Source of the DNA: Euwallacea fornicatus
Taxonomy: Eukaryota > Arthropoda > Insecta > Coleoptera > Curculionidae
Direction of reading: 5' to 3'
Length of the DNA: 64,000 bases
Assembly (NCBI RefSeq): GCF_040115645.1
Contig: NW_027096009.1
Location: 1 to 64,000 of the forward strand
A program made the position numbers and the translations under genes. Numbering within the stretch: the first letter of the stretch is position 1; each line of letters starts with the position of its first letter. The notes beneath the pieces were generated by a model, which saw only the letters and a list, made by a program, of their open reading frames with translations, made no database searches and had not been told where the DNA came from. This document shows, one piece after another, positions 20,901-31,513 of the stretch.

Positions 20901-22234
20901 CCTTCAAAACATACACGCCTACTTACTAACAAAGGTGACCCCAATCTTTCATACTCACTTTCGCTCATTAGAGTTAAATCACTACCAGTGTCCACTAAAG
21001 CTAGAACCTTACTGTCCCTAATTGTCACTGCCTTTTGGTACTTCTCCTTTCTCGGCCGCGACACTACATATACATCTCTAGCTTTTCCCGTACACTCCGC
21101 GGCGATATGCCCGAACGCACCGCACTTAAAACATTTTTTCCCCTTTTCTTTCACGGGACACCATGCACTCACATGATCCTCTGCACCGCAGTTGAAACAG
21201 CGCTTCTTTACGGTGTTTCCTGGAGCTTTGGACTTCATGTTGTTTTGGCTATCCACACGTCCTGTCCTATCAAATTTTTTCGCGGGCCGTTGCGTTTTAC
21301 ACTTCGCCATCTCCTGCTTCATTTTTTCGTACTGGCCGAATCTTTCTTTTAACTGTTTGATGTCCTTTGCGCCGTACAGTACAGCTTTGCTTACCGGATC
21401 ATCTTGAATGCCTTCAATTATGTACTGAATGACTGCACGCGTCTCAATATTTGCTGGCGCGGCAATCTGTAGCATTCTATATGCATATTGTTGGAGCGTT
21501 TCTTCGGGTTTCTTTTTCCTCGTGCTCAGATCTCGATGCACTTGCAAACTGTCCACAGCTTCCTCAAACTCATCTTTCAGCGCTTTTCTCAACTTCAACC
21601 AAGTTTTTGCACATCTTTCATAGGTGATAAACAACTTAGCTGATCCCTCCAGCAATCGCTTGGCATACGCAATTTTCTGGACTTCGTTCCACCCACACAG
21701 CGAAGCCATCTCCTCGAAATCGTCCAACCAACGTTGGACATTCGAATGGCCATCACCGGTGAACTTCTCCAGAGATCCTTCAACGTCTTTGAAGGTTAAT
21801 AATACCCTTTGTGACACTTTCTGTCCTCGTGTCATTGGGGTGTGATGGGCACGTTCGTCGTACATGTCATCACTATCGTCTTCGTCGTCATTACTACCTC
21901 GGCTACCACTCATAGGATACCGGGTACATACCTCCTCGTGACTACTCCTTGCCCTTCTGAGTCCCCTGGCATTGGCAGCTTCACTATCTTCATCTTCTTC
22001 CTCTTCATTGTCCTCAAAGTCTTCATCCTCCTCCTCGTTGCCGGCAGCGTGATCTCGCTCAAGTAGGAGTGCCGCTCTTAGTCTCGCCAACAATTCAGAT
22101 TTGCGACCTGTCACGCTGAGATTTCGCTGCCTTAGCTCCTCTTTGAGCTTTGAAACTTTCATTCTCGAAAGTTGAGCGTCCTCTAGCTCCACTGCGGCGA
22201 CACCTTTTGCAACCTGGTCGATTATTCCCTCCAT
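17978..22234 (-). CDS. Gag-Pol polyprotein, single frame, copy C (1,418 aa)
   Basis: Open throughout, with the same length and domain order as copy A and no break or altered catalytic motif noticed. YMDD lies at 20033-20044 and the protease DTGS at 20981-20992. Only 356 bp of satellite separate this element from copy B, so B and C form a near-contiguous retrotransposon pair in the same orientation. Confidence 0.96.
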   Translation of the reverse strand: MEGIIDQVAKGVAAVELEDAQLSRMKVSKLKEELRQRNLSVTGRKSELLARLRAALLLERDHAAGNEEEDEDFEDNEEEEDEDSEAANARGLRRARSSHEEVCTRYPMSGSRGSNDDEDDSDDMYDERAHHTPMTRGQKVSQRVLLTFKDVEGSLEKFTGDGHSNVQRWLDDFEEMASLCGWNEVQKIAYAKRLLEGSAKLFITYERCAKTWLKLRKALKDEFEEAVDSLQVHRDLSTRKKKPEETLQQYAYRMLQIAAPANIETRAVIQYIIEGIQDDPVSKAVLYGAKDIKQLKERFGQYEKMKQEMAKCKTQRPAKKFDRTGRVDSQNNMKSKAPGNTVKKRCFNCGAEDHVSAWCPVKEKGKKCFKCGAFGHIAAECTGKARDVYVVSRPRKEKYQKAVTIRDSKVLALVDTGSDLTLMSESEYERLGSPLLVSRRVCFEGLGSEVNETIGSFTTSMTVEHDDFAVEFHVVPSTILKQSIILGTDFLDRVELRVRRGKVTFFKLDDDDSVDVAESRRPHIFKINTIDEAKEIELSHIKEEGYKEEIREIIENYKPEATQDVGPRAKIILKSDKPVISRPRRLAPSERKEVADLMKLWMEEGVIRPSNSEYASPIVIVRKKDGNIRVCVDYRKLNRLILRPLSPLPLIEDQIDALAEGVYFTVLDLRNGFFHVRVDEDSQKYTAFVTPDGQFEFLKLPFGLSISPSVFQSYINAVFRELVKVGILVLYMDDLIIIAKSMREALKNFKTVVKVAAQHGLRIKWEKCQFLTDTVDFLGHVVSRGTVRPSEVKTLAVQKFPVPMNVKGVQSFLGLTGYFRKFIPGYSLIARPLTDLTRKDCQFNFGAREVEAFGKLKASLTNGPVLKIYRVGAETELHTDASCLGYGMILMQRDYDDGKFHPVYYASGKTTEAESKYCSYELEVLAIVKALEKFRVYLLNIPFKIVTDCQAFAATMKKEKLCLRVARWVLLLQDYNYEVVHRPGKNMSHVDALSRNPLPISLYISENDDGLIARLRSAQDRDEDLKRIINATTRNEADGFLLKNKLLYKNVDGESLVVVPKSMETQVIRRAHDRGHFGITKTEAVVKRDFWFKGMRPKVEQVVASCLDCILAERKHGKLEGFLHPVCKGDVPLDTYHIDHVGPMTGTQKKYKHILVIIDAFSKFVWLYPTKSTGTAEVLHRLRGQSNVFGNPRRIISDRGTAFTSNDFQDYCKSEKIEHSLIATRIPRGNGQVERVNRTLIPLLTKMAAPTPDTWYKHVDNVQRYLNATPNRSTGKSPCQLLFGVAMRLKEDVNLKELLEEEWLTQVEEDREELRQTARNRIEKVQQENRRGFNKSRKAAKAYKEGDWVAIQRTQFGPELKLKGKFLGPYQIVKVLRNDRYLVEKVSEHEGPQRTSTSADHMKPWGMGFANKESDEDN

Positions 22235-22322
22235 GGCTCACTAACTTTGGCACTTTCTTGCAACTTTTACACGCACTACCGACGCGACTTCACACCCACT
22301 TATAACCTTCCTGATTACTGTG

Positions 22323-22340
22323 ATCCCGGTTGAGCCCCCA
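22323..22340 (-). promoter_or_regulatory. Primer-binding site, copy C
   Basis: Same tRNA-Pro-like 18-mer, two bases inside the 5' LTR. Confidence 0.78.
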
Positions 22341-22342
22341 AA

Positions 22343-22760
22343 TGTAGTATCGGGATTTAATGGGATATCAAACTCCAATACTAGAGTAGATATGGGATGG
22401 TGGTTATATCTACTAAAGAAATCACAGTTCAAGAAATAAAGCTATAAGTGTGCGTTTATTAACGAAAAAAGGAACAAAAGAAAAGAAGAGCAAGCTGACC
22501 GAGCCCTGTCTTATCTCAATTCGTCGGTTTTTGGGACTGCCCGGGTCAGCCTCTTCTTTTACTAACTAAACTTACTTCTACTTGGGTTCTCACCCCGCTT
22601 GGTCACATCTGGGTACCAGATGCCCAAGGATGATCACTATAATTGCCTTATCATAATGGTTTAAGTATGGGACGCGGCATTGCGAACGGAAAGGACGAAT
22701 ACAGAAATCTAGGAACTGTCGATGGTCAATTGAATTATGGCCCGGTTTCGTGATCCTACA
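22343..22760 (-). repeat. 5' LTR of copy C
   Basis: 418 bp with the same motifs as the other LTRs. It joins block S3 at the ATTG duplication. Confidence 0.95.
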
Positions 22761-25700
22761 ATTGTATCATCTTGAGTTTCAAAGAAAAATAGTACTTAAT
22801 GAGCTCAAACATACAATTTTTGTGACTTTTCACATGTTGAAGCTCGATAACTTCGGTCAATGAGGACCAAATTTCTTAAACAAAGACTCAAATGAACCTT
22901 CTCGACGAGATCTTTAACATAATGATACACATCATGTTTGTATCATCTTGAGTTTCCACGAAAAATAGTACTTTATGAGCTCAAACATACAATTTTTGTG
23001 ACTTTTCACAGGTTGAAGCTCGATAACTTCGGTCAATGAGGACCAAATTTCTTAATCAAAGTCTCAAATGAACCATCTCGACGAGATCTTTAACATGACG
23101 TTACACATCATGATTGTATCATCTTGAGTTTCCACGAAAAATAGTACTTTATGAGCTCAAACATACAAGTTTTGTGACTTTTCACACTTTGAAGCTCTAT
23201 AACTTCGTTCAATGAGGACCAAATTTTTTAATTAAAGACTCAAATGAACCATCTCGACAAGATCTTTAACATGACGTAACACATCATGATTGTATCATCT
23301 TGAGTTTCGACGAAAAATAGTACTTAATGAGCTCAAACATACAATTTTTGTGACTTTTCACATGTTGAAGCTCGATAACTTCGGTCAATGAGGACCAAAT
23401 TTCTTAAACAAAGACTCAAATGAACCATCTCGACGAGATCTTTAACATGACGTAACACATCATGATTGTATCATCTTGAGTTTCCACGAAAAATACTACT
23501 TTATGAGCTCAAACATACAATTTTTGTGACTTTTCACAGGTTGAAGCTCGATAACTTCGGTCAATGAGGACCAAATTTCTTAATCAAATACTCAAATGAA
23601 CCATCTCGACGAGATCTTTAACATGACGTAACACATCATGATTGTATCATCTTGAGTTCCCACGAAAAATAGTACTTTATGAGCTCAAACATACAATTTT
23701 TGTGACTTTTCACATGTTGGAGCTCGATAACTTCGGTCAATGAGGACCAAATTTCTTAAACAAAGACTCAAATGAACCATCTTGACGAGATCTTTAACAT
23801 GACGTTACACATCATGATTATATCATCTTGAGTTTCCACGAAAAATAGTACTTAATGAGCTCAAACATACAATTTTTGTGACTTTTCACATGTTGAAGCT
23901 CGATAACTTCGGTCAATGAGGACCAAATTTCTTAATCAAAGACTCAAATGAACCTTCTCGACGAGATCTTTAACATAATGATACACATCATGTTTGTATC
24001 ATCTTGAGTCTCAAAGAAAAATAGTACTTAATGAGCTCAAACATACAAGTTTTGTGACTTTTCACATTTTGAAGCTCGATAACTTCGGTCAATGAGGACC
24101 AAATTTCTTAAACAAAGACTCAAATGAACCATCTCGACGAGATCTTTAACATGACGTTACACATCATGTTTGTATCATCTTGAGTTTCAAAGAAAAATAG
24201 TACTTAAAGAGCACAAACATACAATTTTTGTGACTTTTCACATGTTGAAGCTCGATAACTTCGGTCAATGAGGACCAAATTTCTTAAACAAAGACTCAAA
24301 TGAACCATCTCGACGAGATCTTTAACATGACGTAACACATCATGATTGTATCATCTTGAGTTTCCACGAAAAATAGTACTTTATGAGCTCAAACATACAA
24401 TTTTTGTGACTTTTCACAGGTTGAAGCTCGATAACTTCGGTCAATGAGGACCAAATTTCTTAATCAAAGACTCAAATGAACCATCTCGACGAGATCTTTA
24501 ACATGACGTAACACATCATGATTGTATCATCTTGAGTTTCCACGAAAAATAGTACTTTATGAGCTCAAACATACAATTTTTGTGACTTTTCACAGGTTGA
24601 AGCTCGATAACTTCGGTCAATGAGGACCAAATTTCTTAATCAAAGAGTCAAATGAACCATCTCGACGAGATCTTTAACATGACGTTACACATCATGATTG
24701 TATCATCTTGAGTTTCCACGAAAAATAGAACTTTATGAGCTCAAACATACACTTTTTGTGACTTTTCACATGTTGAAGCTCGATAACTTCGGTCAATGAG
24801 GATCAAATTTCTTAATCAAAGAGCCAAATGAACCATCTCGACGAGATCTTTAACATGACGTTACACATCATGATTGTATCATCTTGAGTTTCAAAGAAAA
24901 ATAGTACTTAATGAGCTCAAACATACAAGTTTTGTGACTTTTCACATTTTGAAGCTCGATAACTTCGGTCAATGAGGACCAAATTTCTTAAACAAAGACT
25001 CAAATGAACCATCTCGACGAGATCTTTAACATGACGTAACACATCATGATTGTATCATCTTGAGTTTCCACGAAAAATACTACTTTATGAGCTCAAACAT
25101 ACAATTTTTGTGACTTTTCACATGTTGAAGCTCGATAACTTCGGTCAATGAGGACCAAATTTCTTAAACAAAGACTCAAATGAACCTTCTCGACGAGATC
25201 TTTAACATAATGATACACATCATGATTGTATCATCTTGAGTTTCCACGAAAAATAGTACTTTATGAGCTCAAACATAAAATTTTTGTGACTTTTCACACT
25301 TTGAAGCTCTATAACTTCGTTCAATGAGGACCAAATTTCTTAATCAAAGACTCAAATGAACCATCTCGACGAGATCTTTAACATGACGTATCACATCATG
25401 ATTGTATCATCTTGAGTTTCCACGAAAAATAGTACTTAATGAGCTCAAACATACAAGTTTTGTGACTTTTCACACTTTGAAGCTCTATAACTTCGTTCAA
25501 TGAGGACCAAATTTCTTAATCAAAGACTCAAATGAACCATCTCGACGAGATCTTTAACATGACGTAACACATCATGATTGTATCATCTTGAGTTTCCACG
25601 AAAAATAGTACTTAATGAGCTCAAACATACAATTTTTGTGACTTTTCACATGTTGAAGCTCGATAACTTCGGTCAATGAGGACCAAATTTCTTAAACAAA

Positions 25701-26284
25701 GACTCAAATGAACCATCTCGACGAGATCTTTAACATGACGTTACACATCATGATTGTATCATCTTGAGTTTCCACGAAAAATAGTACTTTATGAGCTCAA
25801 ACATACAAGTTTTGTGACTTTTCACATTTTGAAGCTCGATAACTTCGGTCAATGACGACCAAATTTCTTAAACAAAGACTCAAATGAACCATCTCGACGA
25901 GATCTTTAACATGACGTTACACATCATGATTGTATCATCTTGAGTTTCCACGAAAAATAGTACCTTATGAGCTCAAACATACAATTTTTGTGACTTTTCA
26001 CATGTTGGAGCTCGATAACTTCGGTCAATGAGGACCAAATTTCTTAAACAAAGACTCAAATGAACCATCTCGACGAGATCTTTAACATGACGTTACACAT
26101 CATGATTGTATCATCTTGAGTTTCCACGAAAAATAGTACTTTATGAGCTCAAACATACAATTTTTGTGACTTTTCACTCTTTGAAGCTCTATAACTTCGG
26201 TCAATGAGGACCAAATTTCTTAATCAAAGACTCAAATGAACCATCTCGACGAGATCTTTAACATGACGTTACACATCATGATTG
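22761..26284. repeat. Satellite block S3 between copies C and D (20 monomers)
   Basis: 3,524 bp, exactly 20 monomers plus ATTG. It matches S1 at an offset of 14,338 bp, including the rare ACCTTATG at 25963 and CACTCTTTG in the last monomer. Together with the flanking elements it is the second copy of the A-S1-B unit. Confidence 0.96.
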
Positions 26285-26702
26285 TGTAGTATCGGGATTT
26301 AATGGGATATCAAACTCCAATACTAGAGTAGATATGGGATGGTGGTTATATCTACTAAAGAAATCACAGTTCAAGAAATAAAGCTATAAGTGTGCGTTTA
26401 TTAACGAAAAAAGGAACAAAAGAAAAGAAGAGCAAGCTGACCGAGCCCTGTCTTATCTCAATTCGTCGGTTTTTGGGACTGCCCGGGTCAGCCTCTTCTT
26501 TTACTAACTAAACTTACTTCTACTTGGGTTCTCACCCCGCTTGGTCACATCTGGGTATCAGATGCCCAAGGATGATCACTATAATTGCCTTATCATAATG
26601 GTTTAAGTATGGGACGCGGCATTGCGAACGGAAAGGACGAATACAGAAATCTAGGAACTGTCGATGGTCAATTGAATTATGGCCCGGTTTCGTGATCCTA
26701 CA
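26285..26702 (-). repeat. 3' LTR of copy D
   Basis: 418 bp with T at 26558, where its own 5' LTR has C (31369). The 17-bp dyad is broken by that base. The minus-strand AATAAA lies at 26397-26402. Confidence 0.95.
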
Positions 26703-26730
26703 TTCGGCCATCCTGCCGCGACAATTGCCC

Positions 26731-29700
26731 TCAATTGTCTTCGTCGGATTCTTTGTTAGCAAAACCCATACCCCATGGTTTCATGTGGTCGGCTGATGTT
26801 GATGTTCGCTGTGGCCCCTCGTGCTCGCTAACCTTCTCAACTAGGTAGCGGTCGTTTCTTAGTACTTTTACAATCTGATAAGGGCCCAAAAACTTCCCTT
26901 TTAGTTTTAATTCTGGCCCAAATTGTGTCCGCTGAATAGCCACCCAATCTCCTTCCTTGTACGCCTTGGCTGCTTTACGACTCTTATTGAACCCGCGGCG
27001 ATTCTCTTGTTGGACTTTCTCTATGCGGTTCCTTGCCGTTTGTCTTAATTCCTCGCGGTCCTCTTCGACCTGGGTAAGCCACTCTTCCTCTAATAATTCC
27101 TTTAGGTTCACATCCTCTTTCAACCTCATGGCAACTCCAAACAACAATTGACACGGTGATTTGCCCGTACTGCGATTTGGCGTCGCGTTCAGGTATCTTT
27201 GCACATTGTCTACGTGTTTGTACCATGTGTCCGGCGTTGGCGCGGCCATCTTGGTTAATAGCGGAATAAGAGTGCGATTTACCCTTTCGACTTGCCCATT
27301 TCCTCGTGGAATCCTCGTCGCTATTAGGGAGTGTTCGATTTTTTCGCTTTTGCAGTAATCCTGGAAGTCATTAGACGTGAAGGCTGTTCCTCGATCAGAA
27401 ATAATCCTTCTAGGATTTCCGAAAACATTGGATTGGCCTCGCAGTCGATGCAGTACCTCCGCGGTACCTGTCGATTTAGTCGGATACAACCACACAAATT
27501 TGCTAAAAGCGTCTATGATTACTAATATGTGTTTGTATTTTTTCTGCGTGCCAGTCATTGGTCCCACGTGGTCTATGTGGTACGTGTCGAGTGGAACGTC
27601 GCCTTTGCAAACGGGGTGCAGGAATCCCTCTAGCTTACCATGCTTCCTTTCAGCCAGGATACAATCAAGGCAGCTTGCGACTACTTGTTCCACTTTTGGA
27701 CGCATCCCCTTAAACCAGAAGTCTCTTTTGACTACCGCTTCAGTTTTGGTTATCCCAAAATGTCCCCGATCATGAGCCCTCCTAATTACCTGCGTCTCCA
27801 TACTCTTAGGAACTACTACCAAACTTTCTCCATCCACGTTCTTATACAATAGCTTATTTTTTAACAAAAAGCCGTCGGCTTCATTGCGCGTTGTGGCGTT
27901 GATAATTCGTTTTAAATCTTCATCTCTGTCCTGAGCACTTCTCAATCGCGCAATCAAACCGTCGTCATTTTCAGAAATGTACAAACTTATAGGTAAAGGG
28001 TTTCTACTAAGCGCGTCTACATGCGACATGTTCTTGCCTGGTCTATGAACTACTTCGTAATTATAATCTTGTAACAATAACACCCACCTCGCCACCCTCA
28101 AACACAATTTCTCTTTTTTCATAGTGGCGGCGAATGCTTGGCAATCGGTTACAATCTTAAACGGTATATTCAATAAATAGACCCTAAATTTTTCTAAGGC
28201 TTTTACAATGGCCAACACCTCTAACTCATAACTACAGTACTTAGACTCTGCTTCGGTCGTCTTACCACTAGCATAATACACCGGGTGGAATTTGCCATCA
28301 TCATAATCCCTTTGCATGAGAATCATACCGTATCCCAAGCACGACGCATCTGTGTGTAATTCCGTCTCTGCCCCTACCCGATATATTTTTAAAACAGGTC
28401 CATTTGTTAACGATGCCTTCAATTTCCCAAAAGCTTCTACTTCTCTCGCGCCAAAGTTAAATTGACAGTCCTTTCTCGTCAAATCAGTCAAAGGTCGGGC
28501 TATAAGGGAATACCCTGGAATAAATTTCCGAAAATAACCGGTGAGGCCCAAAAAACTTTGTACACCCTTAACATTCATGGGCACCGGGAACTTTTGGACA
28601 GCCAACGTTTTAACTTCCGACGGTCTTACTGTACCCCTAGATACAACATGCCCCAGAAAATCAACAGTATCCGTCAAAAATTGGCATTTTTCCCATTTTA
28701 TTCTCAGCCCGTGCTGAGCAGCGACCTTGACTACTGTTTTAAAATTCTTAAGAGCTTCTCTCATAGATTTGGCTATTATAATCAAATCGTCCATATACAA
28801 AACCAAAATTCCCACCTTTACCAGCTCCCTAAAAACAGCATTTATGTAGCTCTGAAACACCGAAGGGGAAATGCTCAACCCGAATGGCAGTTTCAGAAAC
28901 TCAAACTGACCATCAGGCGTTACAAAGGCTGTATATTTTTGACTATCCTCGTCGACCCGTACATGGAAAAATCCATTTCTTAGGTCAAGGACGGTAAAAT
29001 ATACCCCTTCGGCTAAGGCGTCTATTTGATCCTCAATTAACGGTAGAGGAGACAGGGGTCTTAAAATCAGCCGATTTAGTTTTCGATAGTCTACACACAC
29101 ACGAATGTTGCCATCCTTCTTCCTAACTATAACAATCGGACTTGCATATTCTGAATTAGATGGTCGAATAACCCCTTCTTCCATCCACAATTTCATGAGA
29201 TCAGCTACCTCCTTTCGCTCTGAAGGAGCCAACCTACGCGGTCTTGATATTACTGGTTTATCGGATTTTAAAATTATTTTAGCCCGTGGACCAACGTCTT
29301 GTGTTGCTTCTGGCTTATAATTTTCGATAATTTCCCTAATTTCCTCCTTATAGCCCTCCTCTTTAATATGCGATAGCTCAATTTCTTTTGCTTCGTCAAT
29401 CGTATTGATCTTAAATATGTGCGGCCGCCTAGACTCAGCGACATCAACGCTGTCATCATCGTCTAACTTAAAAAAGGTTACTTTTCCCCGTCGGACGCGG
29501 AGTTCAACGCGATCTAAAAAGTCTGTCCCCAGAATAATCGATTGCTTAAGGATGGTGCTTGGTACGACATGGAATTCCACGGCGAAGTCATCATGTTCCA
29601 CCGTCATGCTAGTGGTAAAGGAACCTATCGTTTCATTAACCTCAGAGCCTAAACCTTCAAAACATACACGCCTACTTACTAACAAAGGTGACCCCAATCT

Positions 29701-30987
29701 TTCATACTCACTTTCGCTCATTAGAGTTAAATCACTACCAGTGTCCACTAAAGCTAGAACCTTACTGTCCCTAATTGTCACTGCCTTTTGGTACTTCTCC
29801 TTTCTCGGCCGCGACACTACATATACATCTCTAGCTTTTCCCGTACACTCCGCGGCGATATGCCCGAACGCACCGCACTTAAAACATTTTTTCCCCTTTT
29901 CTTTCACGGGACACCATGCACTCACATGATCCTCTGCACCGCAGTTGAAACAGCGCTTCTTTACGGTGTTTCCTGGAGCTTTGGACTTCATGTTGTTTTG
30001 GCTATCCACACGTCCTGTCCTATCAAATTTTTTCGCGGGCCGTTGCGTTTTACACTTCGCCATCTCCTGCTTCATTTTTTCGTACTGGCCGAATCTTTCT
30101 TTTAACTGTTTGATGTCCTTTGCGCCGTACAGTACAGCTTTGCTTACCGGATCATCTTGAATGCCTTCAATTATGTACTGAATGACTGCACGCGTCTCAA
30201 TATTTGCTGGCGCGGCAATCTGTAGCATTCTATATGCATATTGTTGGAGCGTTTCTTCGGGTTTCTTTTTCCTCGTGCTCAGATCTCGATGCACTTGCAA
30301 ACTGTCCACAGCTTCCTCAAACTCATCTTTCAGCGCTTTTCTCAACTTCAACCAAGTTTTTGCACATCTTTCATAGGTGATAAACAACTTAGCTGATCCC
30401 TCCAGCAATCGCTTGGCATACGCAATTTTCTGGACTTCGTTCCACCCACACAGCGAAGCCATCTCCTCGAAATCGTCCAACCAACGTTGGACATTCGAAT
30501 GGCCATCACCGGTGAACTTCTCCAGAGATCCTTCAACGTCTTTGAAGGTTAATAATACCCTTTGTGACACTTTCTGTCCTCGTGTCATTGGGGTGTGATG
30601 GGCACGTTCGTCGTACATGTCATCACTATCGTCTTCGTCGTCATTACTACCTCGGCTACCACTCATAGGATACCGGGTACATACCTCCTCGTGACTACTC
30701 CTTGCCCTTCTGAGTCCCCTGGCATTGGCAGCTTCACTATCTTCATCTTCTTCCTCTTCATTGTCCTCAAAGTCTTCATCCTCCTCCTCGTTGCCGGCAG
30801 CGTGATCTCGCTCAAGTAGGAGTGCCGCTCTTAGTCTCGCCAACAATTCAGATTTGCGACCTGTCACGCTGAGATTTCGCTGCCTTAGCTCCTCTTTGAG
30901 CTTTGAAACTTTCATTCTCGAAAGTTGAGCGTCCTCTAGCTCCACTGCGGCGACACCTTTTGCAACCTGGTCGATTATTCCCTCCAT
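26731..30987 (-). CDS. Gag-Pol polyprotein, single frame, copy D (1,418 aa)
   Basis: Full-length frame with all catalytic motifs; YMDD lies at 28786-28797 and DTGS at 29734-29745. No premature stop or frameshift. The protein is indistinguishable by eye from the other four copies, as expected if the copies arose by recent DNA duplication rather than separate cycles of error-prone reverse transcription. Confidence 0.96.
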   Translation of the reverse strand: MEGIIDQVAKGVAAVELEDAQLSRMKVSKLKEELRQRNLSVTGRKSELLARLRAALLLERDHAAGNEEEDEDFEDNEEEEDEDSEAANARGLRRARSSHEEVCTRYPMSGSRGSNDDEDDSDDMYDERAHHTPMTRGQKVSQRVLLTFKDVEGSLEKFTGDGHSNVQRWLDDFEEMASLCGWNEVQKIAYAKRLLEGSAKLFITYERCAKTWLKLRKALKDEFEEAVDSLQVHRDLSTRKKKPEETLQQYAYRMLQIAAPANIETRAVIQYIIEGIQDDPVSKAVLYGAKDIKQLKERFGQYEKMKQEMAKCKTQRPAKKFDRTGRVDSQNNMKSKAPGNTVKKRCFNCGAEDHVSAWCPVKEKGKKCFKCGAFGHIAAECTGKARDVYVVSRPRKEKYQKAVTIRDSKVLALVDTGSDLTLMSESEYERLGSPLLVSRRVCFEGLGSEVNETIGSFTTSMTVEHDDFAVEFHVVPSTILKQSIILGTDFLDRVELRVRRGKVTFFKLDDDDSVDVAESRRPHIFKINTIDEAKEIELSHIKEEGYKEEIREIIENYKPEATQDVGPRAKIILKSDKPVISRPRRLAPSERKEVADLMKLWMEEGVIRPSNSEYASPIVIVRKKDGNIRVCVDYRKLNRLILRPLSPLPLIEDQIDALAEGVYFTVLDLRNGFFHVRVDEDSQKYTAFVTPDGQFEFLKLPFGLSISPSVFQSYINAVFRELVKVGILVLYMDDLIIIAKSMREALKNFKTVVKVAAQHGLRIKWEKCQFLTDTVDFLGHVVSRGTVRPSEVKTLAVQKFPVPMNVKGVQSFLGLTGYFRKFIPGYSLIARPLTDLTRKDCQFNFGAREVEAFGKLKASLTNGPVLKIYRVGAETELHTDASCLGYGMILMQRDYDDGKFHPVYYASGKTTEAESKYCSYELEVLAIVKALEKFRVYLLNIPFKIVTDCQAFAATMKKEKLCLRVARWVLLLQDYNYEVVHRPGKNMSHVDALSRNPLPISLYISENDDGLIARLRSAQDRDEDLKRIINATTRNEADGFLLKNKLLYKNVDGESLVVVPKSMETQVIRRAHDRGHFGITKTEAVVKRDFWFKGMRPKVEQVVASCLDCILAERKHGKLEGFLHPVCKGDVPLDTYHIDHVGPMTGTQKKYKHILVIIDAFSKFVWLYPTKSTGTAEVLHRLRGQSNVFGNPRRIISDRGTAFTSNDFQDYCKSEKIEHSLIATRIPRGNGQVERVNRTLIPLLTKMAAPTPDTWYKHVDNVQRYLNATPNRSTGKSPCQLLFGVAMRLKEDVNLKELLEEEWLTQVEEDREELRQTARNRIEKVQQENRRGFNKSRKAAKAYKEGDWVAIQRTQFGPELKLKGKFLGPYQIVKVLRNDRYLVEKVSEHEGPQRTSTSADHMKPWGMGFANKESDEDN

Positions 30988-31075
30988 GGCTCACTAACTT
31001 TGGCACTTTCTTGCAACTTTTACACGCACTACCGACGCGACTTCACACCCACTTATAACCTTCCTGATTACTGTG

Positions 31076-31093
31076 ATCCCGGTTGAGCCCCCA
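31076..31093 (-). promoter_or_regulatory. Primer-binding site, copy D
   Basis: Same tRNA-Pro-like 18-mer, two bases inside the 5' LTR. Confidence 0.78.
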
Positions 31094-31095
31094 AA

Positions 31096-31513
31096 TGTAG
31101 TATCGGGATTTAATGGGATATCAAACTCCAATACTAGAGTAGATATGGGATGGTGGTTATATCTACTAAAGAAATCACAGTTCAAGAAATAAAGCTATAA
31201 GTGTGCGTTTATTAACGAAAAAAGGAACAAAAGAAAAGAAGAGCAAGCTGACCGAGCCCTGTCTTATCTCAATTCGTCGGTTTTTGGGACTGCCCGGGTC
31301 AGCCTCTTCTTTTACTAACTAAACTTACTTCTACTTGGGTTCTCACCCCGCTTGGTCACATCTGGGTACCAGATGCCCAAGGATGATCACTATAATTGCC
31401 TTATCATAATGGTTTAAGTATGGGACGCGGCATTGCGAACGGAAAGGACGAATACAGAAATCTAGGAACTGTCGATGGTCAATTGAATTATGGCCCGGTT
31501 TCGTGATCCTACA
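31096..31513 (-). repeat. 5' LTR of copy D
   Basis: 418 bp with the ancestral C at 31369. It joins block S4 at the ATTG duplication. Confidence 0.95.

Larger units (their letters stand above)
17532..22760 (-). mobile_element. Ty3/gypsy-type LTR retrotransposon, copy C (complete)
   Basis: A 5,229-bp copy at +14,338 from copy A, with an ATTG duplication at 17528-17531 and 22761-22764. It has the A-type alleles: C at 17805 in the 3' LTR and CACAC in the adjacent monomer. It pairs with copy A, just as copy D pairs with copy B. Confidence 0.97.
26285..31513 (-). mobile_element. Ty3/gypsy-type LTR retrotransposon, copy D (complete)
   Basis: A 5,229-bp copy at +23,091 from copy A, with an ATTG duplication at 26281-26284 and 31514-31517. 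It carries the B-type T at 26558. Its right flank is a long block (S4) that begins like S1. Confidence 0.97.
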
